Below, piece after piece: positions 22,247-32,534 of a stretch of DNA of 64,000 bases (positions are counted from its first letter, which is position 1; the number at the start of each line of letters is the position of its first letter). The notes under the pieces were generated by a model, which saw only the letters and a program-made list of their open reading frames with translations, made no database searches and was not told the DNA's origin. The DNA lies in the NCBI GenBank assembly GCA_946811185.2, contig OX328099.1, positions 17,573,859-17,637,858 on the forward strand, written 5' to 3'. Made by a program: the position numbers and the translations under genes. The DNA is from Hippopus hippopus (lineage: Eukaryota; Mollusca; Bivalvia; Cardiida; Cardiidae).

Positions 22247-22888
22247 TATGAAGTCAAAATTACTTTTCCTTGAACAAATTCCAAGTTGCTGTCTTTGAAA
22301 TGTTGTAAGATGCAGAAAGTATTCTCAAATGTCACTCAATCAAAGGGCCTATTTAAGTTTCAAGAATCTATTATATAATGAAAATAAACTCATTCACAGA
22401 TGCAAACAGCATCAAAAAGCAATCTTTAAAACAAATACAGTGAAAAACTGAATATATAAACATACAGTAACAGTTTTTGAAGATTAGGATTTTTTTCTGA
22501 TAAATAAACTGCTGGAAATTCAAGAAAGAGATTCTCGTCTAGCACCACTTTTCCTTGGATGTAACATATATTTGTGAAATAGCGTGATTTCTTGAGAGAC
22601 TTTCATCAGTTTGATGCAGAATAGGACTTATTACTTCCGCTTATTTTGACTTACAAAGACATTACTGGACAGTTCAGGATATTGACCACATACTTACTGT
22701 CAACAAGTATTTCCTGAGAGCCTTCCAATGAAGGATACAGCATACCTTTACTTCGTTGGAACAACCAAGAAGCTGAAGAGTATACAAGGGAGATAATAAT
22801 TTTGGTTTTGGCATCTGAGGGAGCACCTGATGATGATGATGATGGTTTGTTATAAATGTTGTATGTTTTTTTGTCTTTTTTTAAATAG
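22247..22888. other. Sequence upstream of the signal-peptide exon
   Basis: Non-repeated within the window. A (GAT)n tract lies at about 22830-22844. A long T-rich run ending TTTTTTTAAATAG (to 22888) is a plausible splice acceptor for the exon at 22889. A promoter or upstream exon cannot be identified by eye. Confidence 0.4.
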
Positions 22889-22936
22889 GTAAGATGTCAC
22901 AGGATTTAACATCATAGTCTCAGATATTATCTCATC

Positions 22937-23006
22937 ATGAAGTTTAGATCCCGAGTCATAGGGCTGCTGGCAGCCGTTGTTATGACAATCCATGCACAAG
23001 AATACG
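22937..23006 (+). CDS. First coding exon of a secreted or membrane protein (signal peptide), partial
   Basis: ATG at 22937 opens 23 full codons plus one base, then GTGAGTTA at 23007, a near-consensus splice donor (phase 1). The peptide has a basic start (MKFRSR), a hydrophobic core (VIGLLAAVVMTI) and HA before QEYG, so it reads as a cleavable signal peptide with a likely cut after Ala20. The exon probably begins at 22889, after a T-rich tract ending AAATAG. This leaves a 48-base leader with a seven-codon upstream frame (22894-22917, TAG stop). No continuation exon was recognised in the remaining 41 kb, so the protein family cannot be named. Signal-peptide exons ending soon after the cleavage site are common in animal secreted proteins. 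Confidence 0.6.
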
Positions 23007-23725
23007 GTGAGTTAATCTTTTACTTATTACAACCAGGGATAAGCAATTATTTACAGGCATGGAAGTATGCATTTGGTATCTGTGACCTATTATAACCCAT
23101 TGCTGCTCAGACTATATTTAGACAAAATAAGAACTATCACAAATAAGACAAGGGATTACCTTGTGAAAGAAAACTCCACTAAAAGCTGTCAATTTCAGGG
23201 CGGGAATAAGTGGTTCTGTAGAGTAAAAGGTTAATCTACAATAAGAAAAAGTATTTCGTTATATTTGGATTTTGTGAATTCAAACAAGTATGGTTTTGAT
23301 CTATAAACTTTTATAGCAGCATTATATACTCTTTCAGTCTGATACTCATTTTCATTCCTTCTGAGGGTTTCAGTTACTCAATTAATGTTGTAGAGAGTCA
23401 GATGTAGTCTAGTTGTGGATTTTTGAGTATTTCTTTTAGAATTTGGTTAAGTGAACAAATTGGGTCAGCAAATCTTTGAAATGGTTCTAAAAAAAGATTT
23501 TTATGTTCTGTGTTGAGATTGAACAACTCATACATCTTGTTGGTACCTAATTTGCATTTAAGTTAATTACATTGCTTCCAAAGTTGTTAAAACAATTAGG
23601 AATTCATCTCACCTCACATGGTTATTTTATATGACCATGGTGTAAGTTTCCATTTAAACTCTCTAGATATACTCAAAATATTCCCCTCCCACCAATCTAT
23701 GTAAAACTTTTTATTATCATTTTTT
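23007..23725 (+). other. Putative start of intron 1
   Basis: Begins with the GTGAGT donor. AT-rich, no repeat from the window's families, and no frame continuing the signal peptide. Confidence 0.45.
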
Positions 23726-23957
23726 TCAACTCTTTACGAAATTACAAAAGTACTGGACTTGTGTCCATAATGAAAGCATTCAATGTACAGGAAGTGAAAT
23801 ATTGCTTAAATTTTGGGATCTTACTTTGTAATGGTAGAAAACATTCTGAGTAAGGGAGAAAATGTTGTTTGCTAGTATTCACTCATTTTTCCCTTGATGT
23901 TTTGAAAAGCCTTCTTCCTATGGGTTGTAATTTTAAACATGGGATTGTTTCGTACCA
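23726..23957 (-). mobile_element. TTM1 MITE, diverged
   Basis: CAACTCTTTACGAAATTAC start, AGAAAACATTCTGAGTAAGG left arm, CATGGGATTGTTTCGTACCA end. It directly precedes another copy, with CATTAA between them. Confidence 0.72.
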
Positions 23958-23959
23958 CA

Positions 23960-24092
23960 TTAACCCATTACCACACAATCCCTACTTTTGACGACCCTGA
24001 GAAATTCAAATTTTCAGTCACTTTTATTTTGTCGTCTGCAAATGCTTTCGATTTGGACAAGCCTAAAATATTGTCGTTTGGTAATGAGTTAA
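23960..24092 (+). mobile_element. TTM1 MITE lacking the whole central palindrome
   Basis: 133 bp, with intact TTAA flanks and both termini (CCCATTACCACACAATCCC; TTGTCGTTTGGTAATGAG). It runs from CGACCCTGAGAAA straight to TTCAAATTTTCAGTCAC, so the hairpin and its flanks are cleanly missing. Confidence 0.9.
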
Positions 24093-25246
24093 AACACTTC
24101 CAGTGTAGCTGATTCTTACATTTTAAGAATAAGGCAGAAAACCTGATATCAGGGATTTTCACCTCAAGGATATTTACCTCAACAATTCTAAATGTCGTGC
24201 TGATCTTGAATTCGAAGTTTGGGCGTCTGATTGGTTGAGATGCTTTGTCCCAGCTAATCAGATTGCCACTCATGAAATTTAGTATTTGAAGACACAAAGA
24301 CTAATTGGTGAATTTGTCCGAGTCATTCCCCACCCCCACCCCCTCCTCACCCGACCTGAAGATTTGTCACGAAATTTATTTATCCTTCTTTTAGCAATAT
24401 GTCCAAGTAGATGTATTAGAATTCCTATTGCAGCATAATTATGTCATAGGAATTAATTGTTATTGTATGCATGATGGTCATTTAATGGCTTAAATCCACT
24501 ACTTCCGTATATTTCTGTTCTGATTGTGAAGACTTGACAGTGAAGTTCATGATACTTTGTTCGTCTCAAGGAACAAAATAATGATATAGATTAAGAAATT
24601 TTGATTTTAGATGGCAACTAGCATCAGAAAAGAAGTCAAATGCTTGTGAGAAGGGGACTTGACACTTGCAGAATGTCTTGTAGGTTAGGTTTGCTGACGC
24701 TGAAATATTGGGAAGAAATGTAGGACAGTAAAGGGAGTTTTTGAATTCCCATGAGAGATATCTGTCGTTCTGTTTTTTAAGGTAGATCTATCACCAAGCC
24801 AGGTTTTATTGAATTATACAGAGCAGTAGACTCCATTCCCTAATGTAGCTTAGCAAGTTTTACGGTTATTTCTAAACCAAGGAAACTGATTCCTGTGACA
24901 CTAAAGGTTACTTTGTTCTTGCTACCAGAACATTACATTGCTTTGTTTAGGATTGATTTGTATCCACCATGTTTGGCGAACAAATTGTGCTGCACTTTTC
25001 TTTGGTATAATTGCTTCTAAGTTTTAGTTTATTTTCATAACTTCTATTCTCGAAAAAATGGTAGGACAGACTTTTGAAAATTGATAAACAGACTCAAATT
25101 CTTCATTCCAACTGTTTTCTTTGGATTTGTATGCATTGAATGATTATGGACCAGACCCCAATTCTTGTTAATATCTTACCTCGATTTCCATAAAAGTATC
25201 TTACGTTGCACAATAGTGTGTTTAAAGTTAAAAGTCGTGCAGTGTT
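24093..25246. other. No recognised feature
   Basis: AT-rich with a C-rich stretch at about 24328-24355. No coding frame or repeat recognised. Confidence 0.5.
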
Positions 25247-25610
25247 CACCCTGGAGAGACCTTACGTTCTTGCTCCAGATCAACGTTACTGCTCCTGTCA
25301 ATTGAACGTACCCGCTCCAGGTAAAAACATGGCCGCCCCCATAAGATTTCGCAAGATACGCACAAAAACATAATTTTTTGACATGTTGATAAATAGATAT
25401 GCAGTTGAAGGTTGTCGCACGGAATGTCTGGGATGTCAGTGCACATTAATCTGTAGTTCTTTTGGTGGTTAATCGTTTGTTGAAGACGTTTAATCCAACA
25501 AACTTCCGTCGGTGACTATGATTTCTGGAAAATCAATACTTGGAGTCTCCAAAAACCTTTGTAAAACATACATACTCGGTATTCTGAAGTGTGTACAGTG
25601 TCAGATGACC
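25247..25610 (+). repeat. Left arm of the 2.35-kb inverted-repeat element
   Basis: Pairs with 27235-27591 in inverted orientation with substitutions and small indels. Less diverged toward the outer end. Confidence 0.72.
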
Positions 25611-26098
25611 CATATAATGATTATTCCTCACAACTATAAACCGAAAAAAATTACATTGCAATTATAAAGCGATGTTTTGCCATTTTTGCATTACAACGTA
25701 ACATGCTCCTGAATTCAATACGACGATCCAGCTCCTGAGTTGAAACACGGTAAGCGTAAGTCATCGTGTTACAGTAAACAATTTTGTCATTTTGGTCAAG
25801 ATTCTATATTAATTATCGTGGTCACAGTCAAAGGTTCGTCATCGTTGATAATAGCAGTAATTGTCATTATGAACGATCAATGATATATTCCAAATCAGCT
25901 GAACATCTATAGACATCGGTTTATGTATTAGTTTGAGGCTAAATAGTAAATTCTACAGGAATATTATACACCCCAAAAGAACAAGTGGAGTGTTCAACGC
26001 TGTGGCATAGCCACATCTCTAAGATTACATTGTCATCCTTATTTGGTGTTGTGGTTAGTGAACATATTTTACACAGCCTACTGTAAAACCTGTATGTT

Positions 26099-26280
26099 TT
26101 AACCCTTTCCAACTGTTTCCTAATTTACATACCATGATGTAGAATACTAAGCAAAACATAGGGCATTTTTTCCTTTTCTCACACTGTATTCTATCAAATG
26201 AGATAAGTATCTTTCAGTTTAGTTACATTTTAAACTATTTTCTGCAACTTGTTTTTTCTTATTGGAGTACAAAATGTCTT
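26099..26280 (+). mobile_element. Possible very old TTM1 copy
   Basis: TTTTAACCCTTTCCAACTG start, TTTTCCTTTTCTCACACTG and TATTCTATCAAATGAGA in family order. The terminus and left arm are not recognisable. It lies inside the 2.35-kb element. Confidence 0.35.
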
Positions 26281-27234
26281 CGGTCGCCTTTTTGGTTTAT
26301 TAAGCCAAAGATTTGTCTCCTTTCTTTTCCCCATTGGTTTCACATTTTATCTGAAAATAAAACATACATGATTTGTAAGTGAGCATTTTAAATGTACGAG
26401 CATTAACCCTTTAGGTGTCAAAAAAAAAAAGTCGTCTGCGACATGATTTCTTTCAGTATGAAAATACCTCTAAAACACCTGCTGTAGATAATTACATTAA
26501 TTCCTTTCTTTACCCCTTATCTATAGTAACACTACACGCAAATAGTGAAACCTCATGATCAGGCACCACCAGCTTCGGTAGCGGCTCATCTGGGACTGCA
26601 TTATTTGCCTATGTTGTTTTCTGGTGCCAAAAGATTTAAGAATTTACCGGACCTGTTTTCATGTGAAAAATCACTAACTATGCATCTATATAGTGTATTT
26701 CACAAAAAATGGCTTGTTATTTTGAAACAAATTCGTCATTCGACATTCATAAGCTACTTCAAAGTCTAATTAGGGTCTACTGTTTTGCAAAGGTGTGAAA
26801 AGTGAAAAAATATCTATACATATTTAAATCATAGTAATAGATATAACTAGATGCTTTTAGGTGTGCAGCTGACAAGGCATATGGGTGGTTGTTTGTTGAT
26901 GATAATTATTATTCATTTACATTAACGAAGAGGAGTCTTGTGATAACGATATCGAAGATGATAGTTATAAATAATAGTTGTGGATCTTGTGCATGATAGT
27001 TATGGACCTTGTGCATGATTCTGTCCGTCATCAAGCTTTTCATGTATATAATGACATTTCATTTCAAAAGCATAAAAAATCAGGACAAGAAACCTGACTG
27101 ACAGAAAGACCGAAAGACGGACAGACAGTTATACATATTGATCAAAAAGACAAATTGTTCGATTAAACTCGTAGACAATCGCTTATAATATCATACATCG
27201 TATATTTTTTGTTTAGAACTCTGGTGAATAAAGC

Positions 27235-27591
27235 ATATATGAAGCACAAACTTCAGAATATTGTGTTTGTATGTTTAACAAAGCTTTTGCTGACTTTGCG
27301 TGTTGATTTTCAAGAAATCATAGTCGCTGACGGAAGTTTGTCGGATTAAACATCTTCAACAATCTACCAACCACCAAAAGAACAATACAGAAATATGCAC
27401 TGACATCCCAGACATTCTGTGCAACAACCGTCTACTGCATATCTATTCATCTGATTGTCAAAGAAGTATGTTTTGGTGCTTACCTAGCAAAATTCTAGGG
27501 GTCAGCCATGTTTTTACCTGGAGCGGGTACGTTCAATTGACAGGAGCAGTAATGTTGATCTGGAGCAAGAACGTAAGGTCTCTCCAGGGTG
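27235..27591 (-). repeat. Right arm of the 2.35-kb inverted-repeat element
   Basis: Inverse of 25247-25610; outermost words GGTCTCTCCAGGGTG and GGAGCGGGTACGTTCAATTG match the left arm. Confidence 0.72.
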
Positions 27592-27681
27592 GTGGTGGTG
27601 ATTATGTGCACGAAAGTCCTCTGACGTGTCATGGAGAAACTTAACCTCAAAGACACTGGACCAGGCATAAATTGATTTTGG

Positions 27682-27744
27682 AGACATTGCAGATCAAGAG
27701 AAAGACTGCCCGAAATATGCATTTTGATCTTGGATCTACAATGA
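27682..27744. repeat. Short hairpin repeat, copy 6 (diverged)
   Basis: TGCAGATCAAGAGAAAGACTG, AATATGCA centre, TTTGATCTTGGATCTACAATG. Confidence 0.6.
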
Positions 27745-28501
27745 CCCCTACTTTGTTACATATTCTGGCACAAACAAAACATGACATAAATGTAAGCAAT
27801 ATTTTGCTGATTTTTTTTTTAAAGATACATCTTCACTCATTTTCATCCAGTTTTTTAACAAATTTTATCTTTATTTTATGAAACTATAATCATTCTTGTA
27901 TCTTTGTGCCAATTGGTGCCCCTAAGGGTTGCAAGGTTGCACAGATTACGACAGATAGAAAATGCATTTCATTCTATGGAGGCTATCCCTAGACATTACA
28001 ACCATAGTTTCTGGTTTAAATCAAAGACAAATCCCTGGCGTTTCTTTATCCCACACACCTTGTATCGATTTTTTATCTACGTTTACACGGCTTACTAGAT
28101 TCTACACACTGTAAAGTTTTAACAGTGTTTGTTTACTCTCTGGCTGTAAGGATGTATCTTTAATTGAAAAGATGTACTTGATTAAATTCAGGGTTCTTTG
28201 GGTTAACGGTTCTAAATCATTAAGTGTCTGAAACAAAGTACATGCATTATAAATTATGGACCTATGTTAGAGCAATTGCCTGACTAGCTGTTGTTTAGTT
28301 TGTCTTGGTCAATGCATAATCTGGGTCAGAGAATGGGAATTGTCCTGATTAATCATGTAAGATGATACACCAAAGGCTTATCAGTGTTTATATTCAGAGC
28401 CAATTTCTTGTTTTACAATTCCTCCATCATTATTTTGAATGAAAAATTGTTAGGTTATTTGAATGGCTGCTCTGTTTCGAGATCTTAGCCTGTAGGATGC
28501 C
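27745..28501. other. No recognised feature
   Basis: AT-rich. Frames of 64-69 codons lack domain or splice support. Confidence 0.45.
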
Positions 28502-28711
28502 TTAACTCTTTACCACACAATCCCGACTTTTAACGACCCTGAGAAAGAAGCCTTTTGAAAACATTGTAAGAAAAGGAGAAAATGCTGGTAGCCACAATGT
28601 TTTCAACCCTTCTCAAAACAGTTTTCAATTTTTGAGCCATATCTATTTTGTCGTCTGCAAATGCTTTCGATTTGGACTGGTCTACAATTTTGTTGTTTGG
28701 TAAAGAGTTAA
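28502..28711 (+). mobile_element. TTM1 MITE, one hairpin arm deleted
   Basis: TTAACTCTTTACCACACAAT start and TTTGTTGTTTGGTAAAGAG end with TTAA. After GAGAAAATGCTGGTAGCC it jumps to ACAATGTTTTCAACCC, losing most of the right arm. Confidence 0.88.
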
Positions 28712-28747
28712 ATGATCGTATTTTTGCTAAAAGAGTGACAAAAAGCA

Positions 28748-28790
28748 TACACAGACCATGCAGTCTGATCATAATCAGCTCGTGCTTTTT
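28748..28790. repeat. Short hairpin repeat, fragment
   Basis: CACAGACCATGCAGTCTGATC and ATAATCAGC resemble the centre of the 60-bp hairpin family. Partial. Confidence 0.35.
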
Positions 28791-28846
28791 TGTTTTAAAG
28801 ATGAAATTACCAAAACATACTTTGCATCAAATATAGTCATCTAACA

Positions 28847-29072
28847 TTTTATCCCAATACCACACACCTGATGTTAAAGGACTCTGAGGCAGAAGTCTTT
28901 TGAAAATATTGTGGGAAAAGGAGAAAATGCTGGTAATCTGCAATTTCTTGTTTTCCCACAATGTTTTCTACCCAACCAAAAGGAAATTTCAATTTTTGAG
29001 CCACATTTATTTTGTTGTATGCAAATGCTTTCAATTTGGACAATCCTAAAATTTTGTTGTTAAGAGAGTTAA
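28847..29072 (+). mobile_element. TTM1 MITE
   Basis: TACCACACACCTGATGTTAAA head, TTGTGGGAAAAGGAGAAAATG left arm, TTTTGTTGTTAAGAGAGTTAA end. Left TTAA decayed to TTAT-like sequence. Confidence 0.82.
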
Positions 29073-29385
29073 GCAGTCATTGGTTTTATAAGTGGCCCTA
29101 GCTAAATGATCAGTATGCCACCTGAACTTGGTGTGAAAAAATCACCATTGGTTTGGTACATCATGGAAAGCAGGGTGACAAACACATACATTTTTTATAA
29201 CCATTACATCCACTATTTGTTATGGTCTTCTTGAGGTATACTGACTCATGTTTCAACATCTCCCTTCAACAGTATGGTCATCTCATTAAGTTTTTTTCCA
29301 CATGGAACTACAGGCAGGTGCCTTTGCTTGAAATTAGACCATAAATTAACAGATTGAACCATTCATTGTAAAAAAACATGTTAAA
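29073..29385. other. No recognised feature
   Basis: No repeat or coding frame recognised. Confidence 0.4.
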
Positions 29386-29757
29386 AAATGTCATTTCTCA
29401 TTATGTTTGATTGGTCAGTTGATTGATTAAGTAGGTCACAAGATAATGAAGATGTTGCAAAATACCATTTCTCAGTGTGGTGTCCGTGGTTGTGAGGTAG
29501 AGGGTCGGCCTTGTAACCATAAGGTCCCGAGTTCAAGAACTGGGAGCGGGTGTCAACTTTAGGGATTTGTTCATTGGTCCACACATTCGGCGTGAGTACT
29601 GGTGCAGTTCCCAGGAAGCAGAATCAAGAGAGATTAGTATAAGTTGTAAGAACTTGTTTCTCAATCGATATAAATAAAGTATGTTTAATTAAACTATCAT
29701 TTCTCAGTACGTTTGATTGGTCAGTTGATTAATCATTTTGGTCATGTGATAATGCAA
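29386..29757 (+). repeat. ~65-bp direct duplication flanking a SINE
   Basis: TCATTTCTCATTATGTTTGA followed by TTGGTCAGTTGATT (29390-29450) recurs at 29698-29757 as CATTTCTCAGTACGTTTGAT with the same continuation. The second unit appears split at its start by the SINE at 29476. Confidence 0.7.
29476..29697 (+). mobile_element. tRNA-derived SINE with 10-bp target duplication
   Basis: CATTTCTCAG lies on both sides (29466-29475 and 29698-29707). The head holds an A-box-like GTGGTTGTGAGGTAGAG and a B-box-like GAGTTCAAGAACTGG at tRNA-like spacing, with a Lys/Thr-like anticodon-stem region in between that I cannot assign. The tail is AATAAATAAAGT-rich. No coding capacity; mobilised by a LINE in trans by family rule. 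Confidence 0.7.
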
Positions 29758-29860
29758 AGACAACCATACCAAAAAAAGTGCTGTCTCTCTCACTGTTACA
29801 GGATAAAAGCGTTTTAGCTTTTGCAAGGATGAAAAGATGAAATTGAACAGGGATAACAGT

Positions 29861-30086
29861 TTGCCCCTTTGCCAAACAGCAAAATTTTAGACTTGGCCAA
29901 ATTAACAGCTTTTGTAGACGCCAAAATAATTGTGACTCAAAGGTAGAAATTTGCCAACAGAGGGGTGGAAAAAATTGTAGGAAAAGGAGAAAATGCAGGT
30001 TACTAGCAACTTCTCCTTACCCACATGTTTGTAAAAGGCATCTTCCTTGGGGACTTTAAAACTCAGGATTATGTGGTAAAACGTAA
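29861..30086 (-). mobile_element. TTM1 MITE, diverged
   Basis: CCCCTTTGCCAAACAGCAAAA start, AGACTTGGCCAAATTAACAG, TGTAGGAAAAGGAGAAAATG left arm, CAGGATTATGTGGTAAAAC end. TTAA flanks lost. Confidence 0.8.
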
Positions 30087-31234
30087 AGGGACCCGAGGAA
30101 TGGTTATCCAATTGGTACATTTTTAGGCACTATTGAATGAGTAAATTCCAGGAATTTAAAGAAATTGATTGCCTGGAAAAGACCAATTACAGTCAAATTG
30201 AAGTCAGCTGGAAGCATGGAAAATCTAACTTTAAGAAGTGATGCAGCCATTTTAACCCGTTCTTTTCTCTGTGGTACTGGTGCAGGTATATAGCACAGGT
30301 TATGGGAAAAAGGATGGCTCATAAAAAGTTGCTTTAAAAGTTTCTTTAAGACATGAAACAAAAATAAATGCATTACAGTGCATGTTGCCCTGCTTTTAAA
30401 TCCTGTTGTATGTTCTAAAAATTTCATTTGTGCAGGAATGGTTTGGGATTGGTAATGAGGCGACATTTATATTGATTATTCTGGCAGTTCTATGGTTTGT
30501 AGATGAAATACTGAATGTTTAAGTAGATTTGCTCATGATTTCATCTCATGGCCAAGCACAGTTCCTGGGTCAGAAATCAGTCTGATAGTTGTTTGTTGGA
30601 GTCTTTGCGTGCTCAACTTTTTGTTTTAGGATTGATGAAAGTAATTGCGACAGGATTGATTTCTTCCTCAACTCTGAAAACAACCATGGCTCCTAAAAAA
30701 GCAACCTGTGACTTTGGGTAATATTTCATTGGTTACACTCTCTGCCATAGCACAAGTAAAATACTTTGAAAATGGCACAAAACACCAAACTAAACATCTC
30801 TGATATCACAAAACTTAATGCTTTTCAGTTTCTGAAAGGATAATGTTGAAAGGTTCTGAAGGTGAGGGACAGACAGAGTTTAAATCTGTGCATCATTGTG
30901 AAATTTCAGACTTCTCTTAGTAAATCATATGTAGACCTCAAGTCACTGGCTCAGTCTTCTATTTTTTAATTTTGATTTTTGGACAGGGCATACGGTATTT
31001 TTTTGGGGGGGAAATACAAAACAAACACCAAATATCCTGCCGGTTTTAAAACATATTGCCTATCATATAACTGCATAAAATATTACTTTACCAAATGCAT
31101 ACTTCCTTTCATTATCTGATACTTCTTATACAATTGAAATATTAGTTTATAGCATATTATAATTGTAATGATAAGAGTTTGAATACTGTACATGTGAAAA
31201 ACTTCATTTTCAGATGACATGATGAATGGAAGAG
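30087..31234. other. Mostly unrecognised; SINE core fragment at about 30610-30720
   Basis: GGATTGATGAAAGTAATTGCG then ACAGGATTGATTTC resembles the core shared by the SINEs at 43649 and 55260 (GACAGGATTCATTCCTCTC). The rest holds no repeat or credible gene. A 120-codon minus-strand frame at 30104-30466 has no recognisable domain. Confidence 0.4.
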
Positions 31235-31474
31235 AATAACCGTTTACCACACAACCCTGAGATTTAACGACCCTGAGAAAAAAGGCTATTGAAAACAATG
31301 TGGGAAAAGGAGAAAATGCTGGTAACCAGCATTGTTACTAGCATTTTCTTCTTTCTCACATTGTTTCCTACTCTGTCAAAAGAGAATTTCCTCATTTGGA
31401 CTACGTTTAATCTGTCATCTTCAAATACTTTTAAAGTTAGACAAATCCAGAATGTTGTCATTTGGTAAAGAGTT
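31235..31474 (+). mobile_element. TTM1 MITE, left member of an inverted doublet
   Basis: ACCGTTTACCACACAACCCTG head and GTTGTCATTTGGTAAAGAG end. The centre contains an extra CCAGCATTGTTACTAGCAT, a partial duplication of the hairpin tip. Abuts the next copy in opposite orientation. Confidence 0.85.
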
Positions 31475-31701
31475 CACTTTCTACCAAACGACAACATCAC
31501 ACACTTGGCCAAATTAAAAGCATTTGCAGACAGCATTATCAACTATGGCTCACAAGATAGTATTTACCCTGGAACGTTGAACAACACGGTGAGAAATAGA
31601 GAAAATGCCGGTTACAAGCATTTTCACCTTTTCCCACAATGTTTTCTAAAGTATTCTGCCTAGAGATTGTTGAAACTTGGAATTGTGTGGTAAAGAGTTA
31701 A
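31471..31701 (-). mobile_element. TTM1 MITE, right member of an inverted doublet
   Basis: Starts at the shared junction AGTTCACTTTCTACCAAACGA and ends GTGTGGTAAAGAGTTAA. Arms diverged (ACGGTGAGAAATAGAG). Confidence 0.82.
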
Positions 31702-31879
31702 CAATAGCAAATTTTCTTTTGGATGCTGTTGTAGCCAAATCAACTTTTAAATGTAATAATAAAATTGTCTGGCTTTCTTTTCCTCAGAGCAGGAAAGAAT
31801 TAACACTTGATACAGGACTACTTATTAGGAGTCACTCATCCTAATCCTAAACTGATAAGAAAGTACCATAGAATATTGA

Positions 31880-32106
31880 TTAACTCTTTACCAAACAACA
31901 AATTTATGGACAAGTCTTAATCCAAAGCATTGGGGACGACTAATCAGATGTGGTTCAAATTGTTTGATTTACCTTTGGAAGGGTAGAAAAATTGTGGGAA
32001 AAGGAGAAAATGCTGGATACCAGCATGTTCTCCTTTTCCCACAATGTTTTCAAAAGCTTTATTCTTAAGGGTACTTTAAAGTCAGGATTATTTGGTAAAG
32101 GGTTAT
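31880..32106 (-). mobile_element. TTM1 MITE
   Basis: TTAACTCTTTACCAAACAACA start, TATTTGGTAAAGGGTTAT end. Arms near-perfect with GCTGGATACCAGC at the tip. Confidence 0.88.
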
Positions 32107-32195
32107 ACAATGGTAACTGAGAGGACAACTTAAAAAATATGTTATGTAATCTCTATCATATGCAAATTTGTTTATATGAATGATAACAGTTTCCT

Positions 32196-32402
32196 TTAAG
32201 GATAGGGCACCCTATCATCACCGAAAAACATACGGATTCGGTTAAAACTCGGGTAATCCGTAATCGATTGGCCGATAGACGCTGGTTCCCTGCATTGATT
32301 ATGGATTACCCAAGTTTTAGCCGAATCCGTACGATTTTCGGCGATGAAAGGCGAAGTTACATGAATCTCATTAGGGTGCCCATTAGGGTGCCCTATCCTT
32401 AA
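32196..32402. mobile_element. Second TTAA-flanked palindromic element (207 bp)
   Basis: TTAA at 32196 and 32399 with terminal inverted repeats GGATAGGGCACCC. A second pair of arms lies further in (ACGGATTCGGTTAAAACTCGG and its inverse near 32312-32332). Unrelated in sequence to TTM1 but same target. GGGTGCCCATTAGGGTGCCC near the right end is a small duplication. Only copy seen. Confidence 0.75.
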
Positions 32403-32534
32403 ATATGGACTTGAACTGGAATGTAGTCAGAAAACAGTGCAGTAACACTTAGCATTGATCTTAAAAGCAATCAGTTGTGTTCAGTTGTGTTCCTGCGTCA
32501 TTTTCCAAGCATAGAGATCACATGCAACCAGAAC

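Larger units (their letters stand above)
25247..27591. mobile_element. Long-inverted-repeat element, ~2.35 kb
   Basis: The ends mirror each other: CACCCTGGAGAGACCTTACG at 25247 and its inverse at 27572-27591. Homology continues inward for about 350 bp (TTGACAGGAGCAGTAA; GGAATGTCTGGGATGTCAG against its inverse near 27405; CTTCCGTCGGTGACTATGA against its inverse near 27322; TATTCTGAAG near 25584 and 27255). The ~1.6 kb between has no recognisable transposase. No clear target duplication was found, so superfamily is open. Confidence 0.75.

Noticed and set aside
26545..26769. 74-codon frame inside the 2.35-kb inverted-repeat element
   Set aside because: No match to any transposase motif I know; not extended in neighbouring frames.
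29476..29580. Functional tRNA gene
   Set aside because: A/B-box-like blocks are present but no cloverleaf can be drawn, and the sequence continues into a SINE body and tail.
30104..30466. 120-codon minus-strand frame
   Set aside because: No recognisable domain; composition suggests chance in AT-rich DNA.
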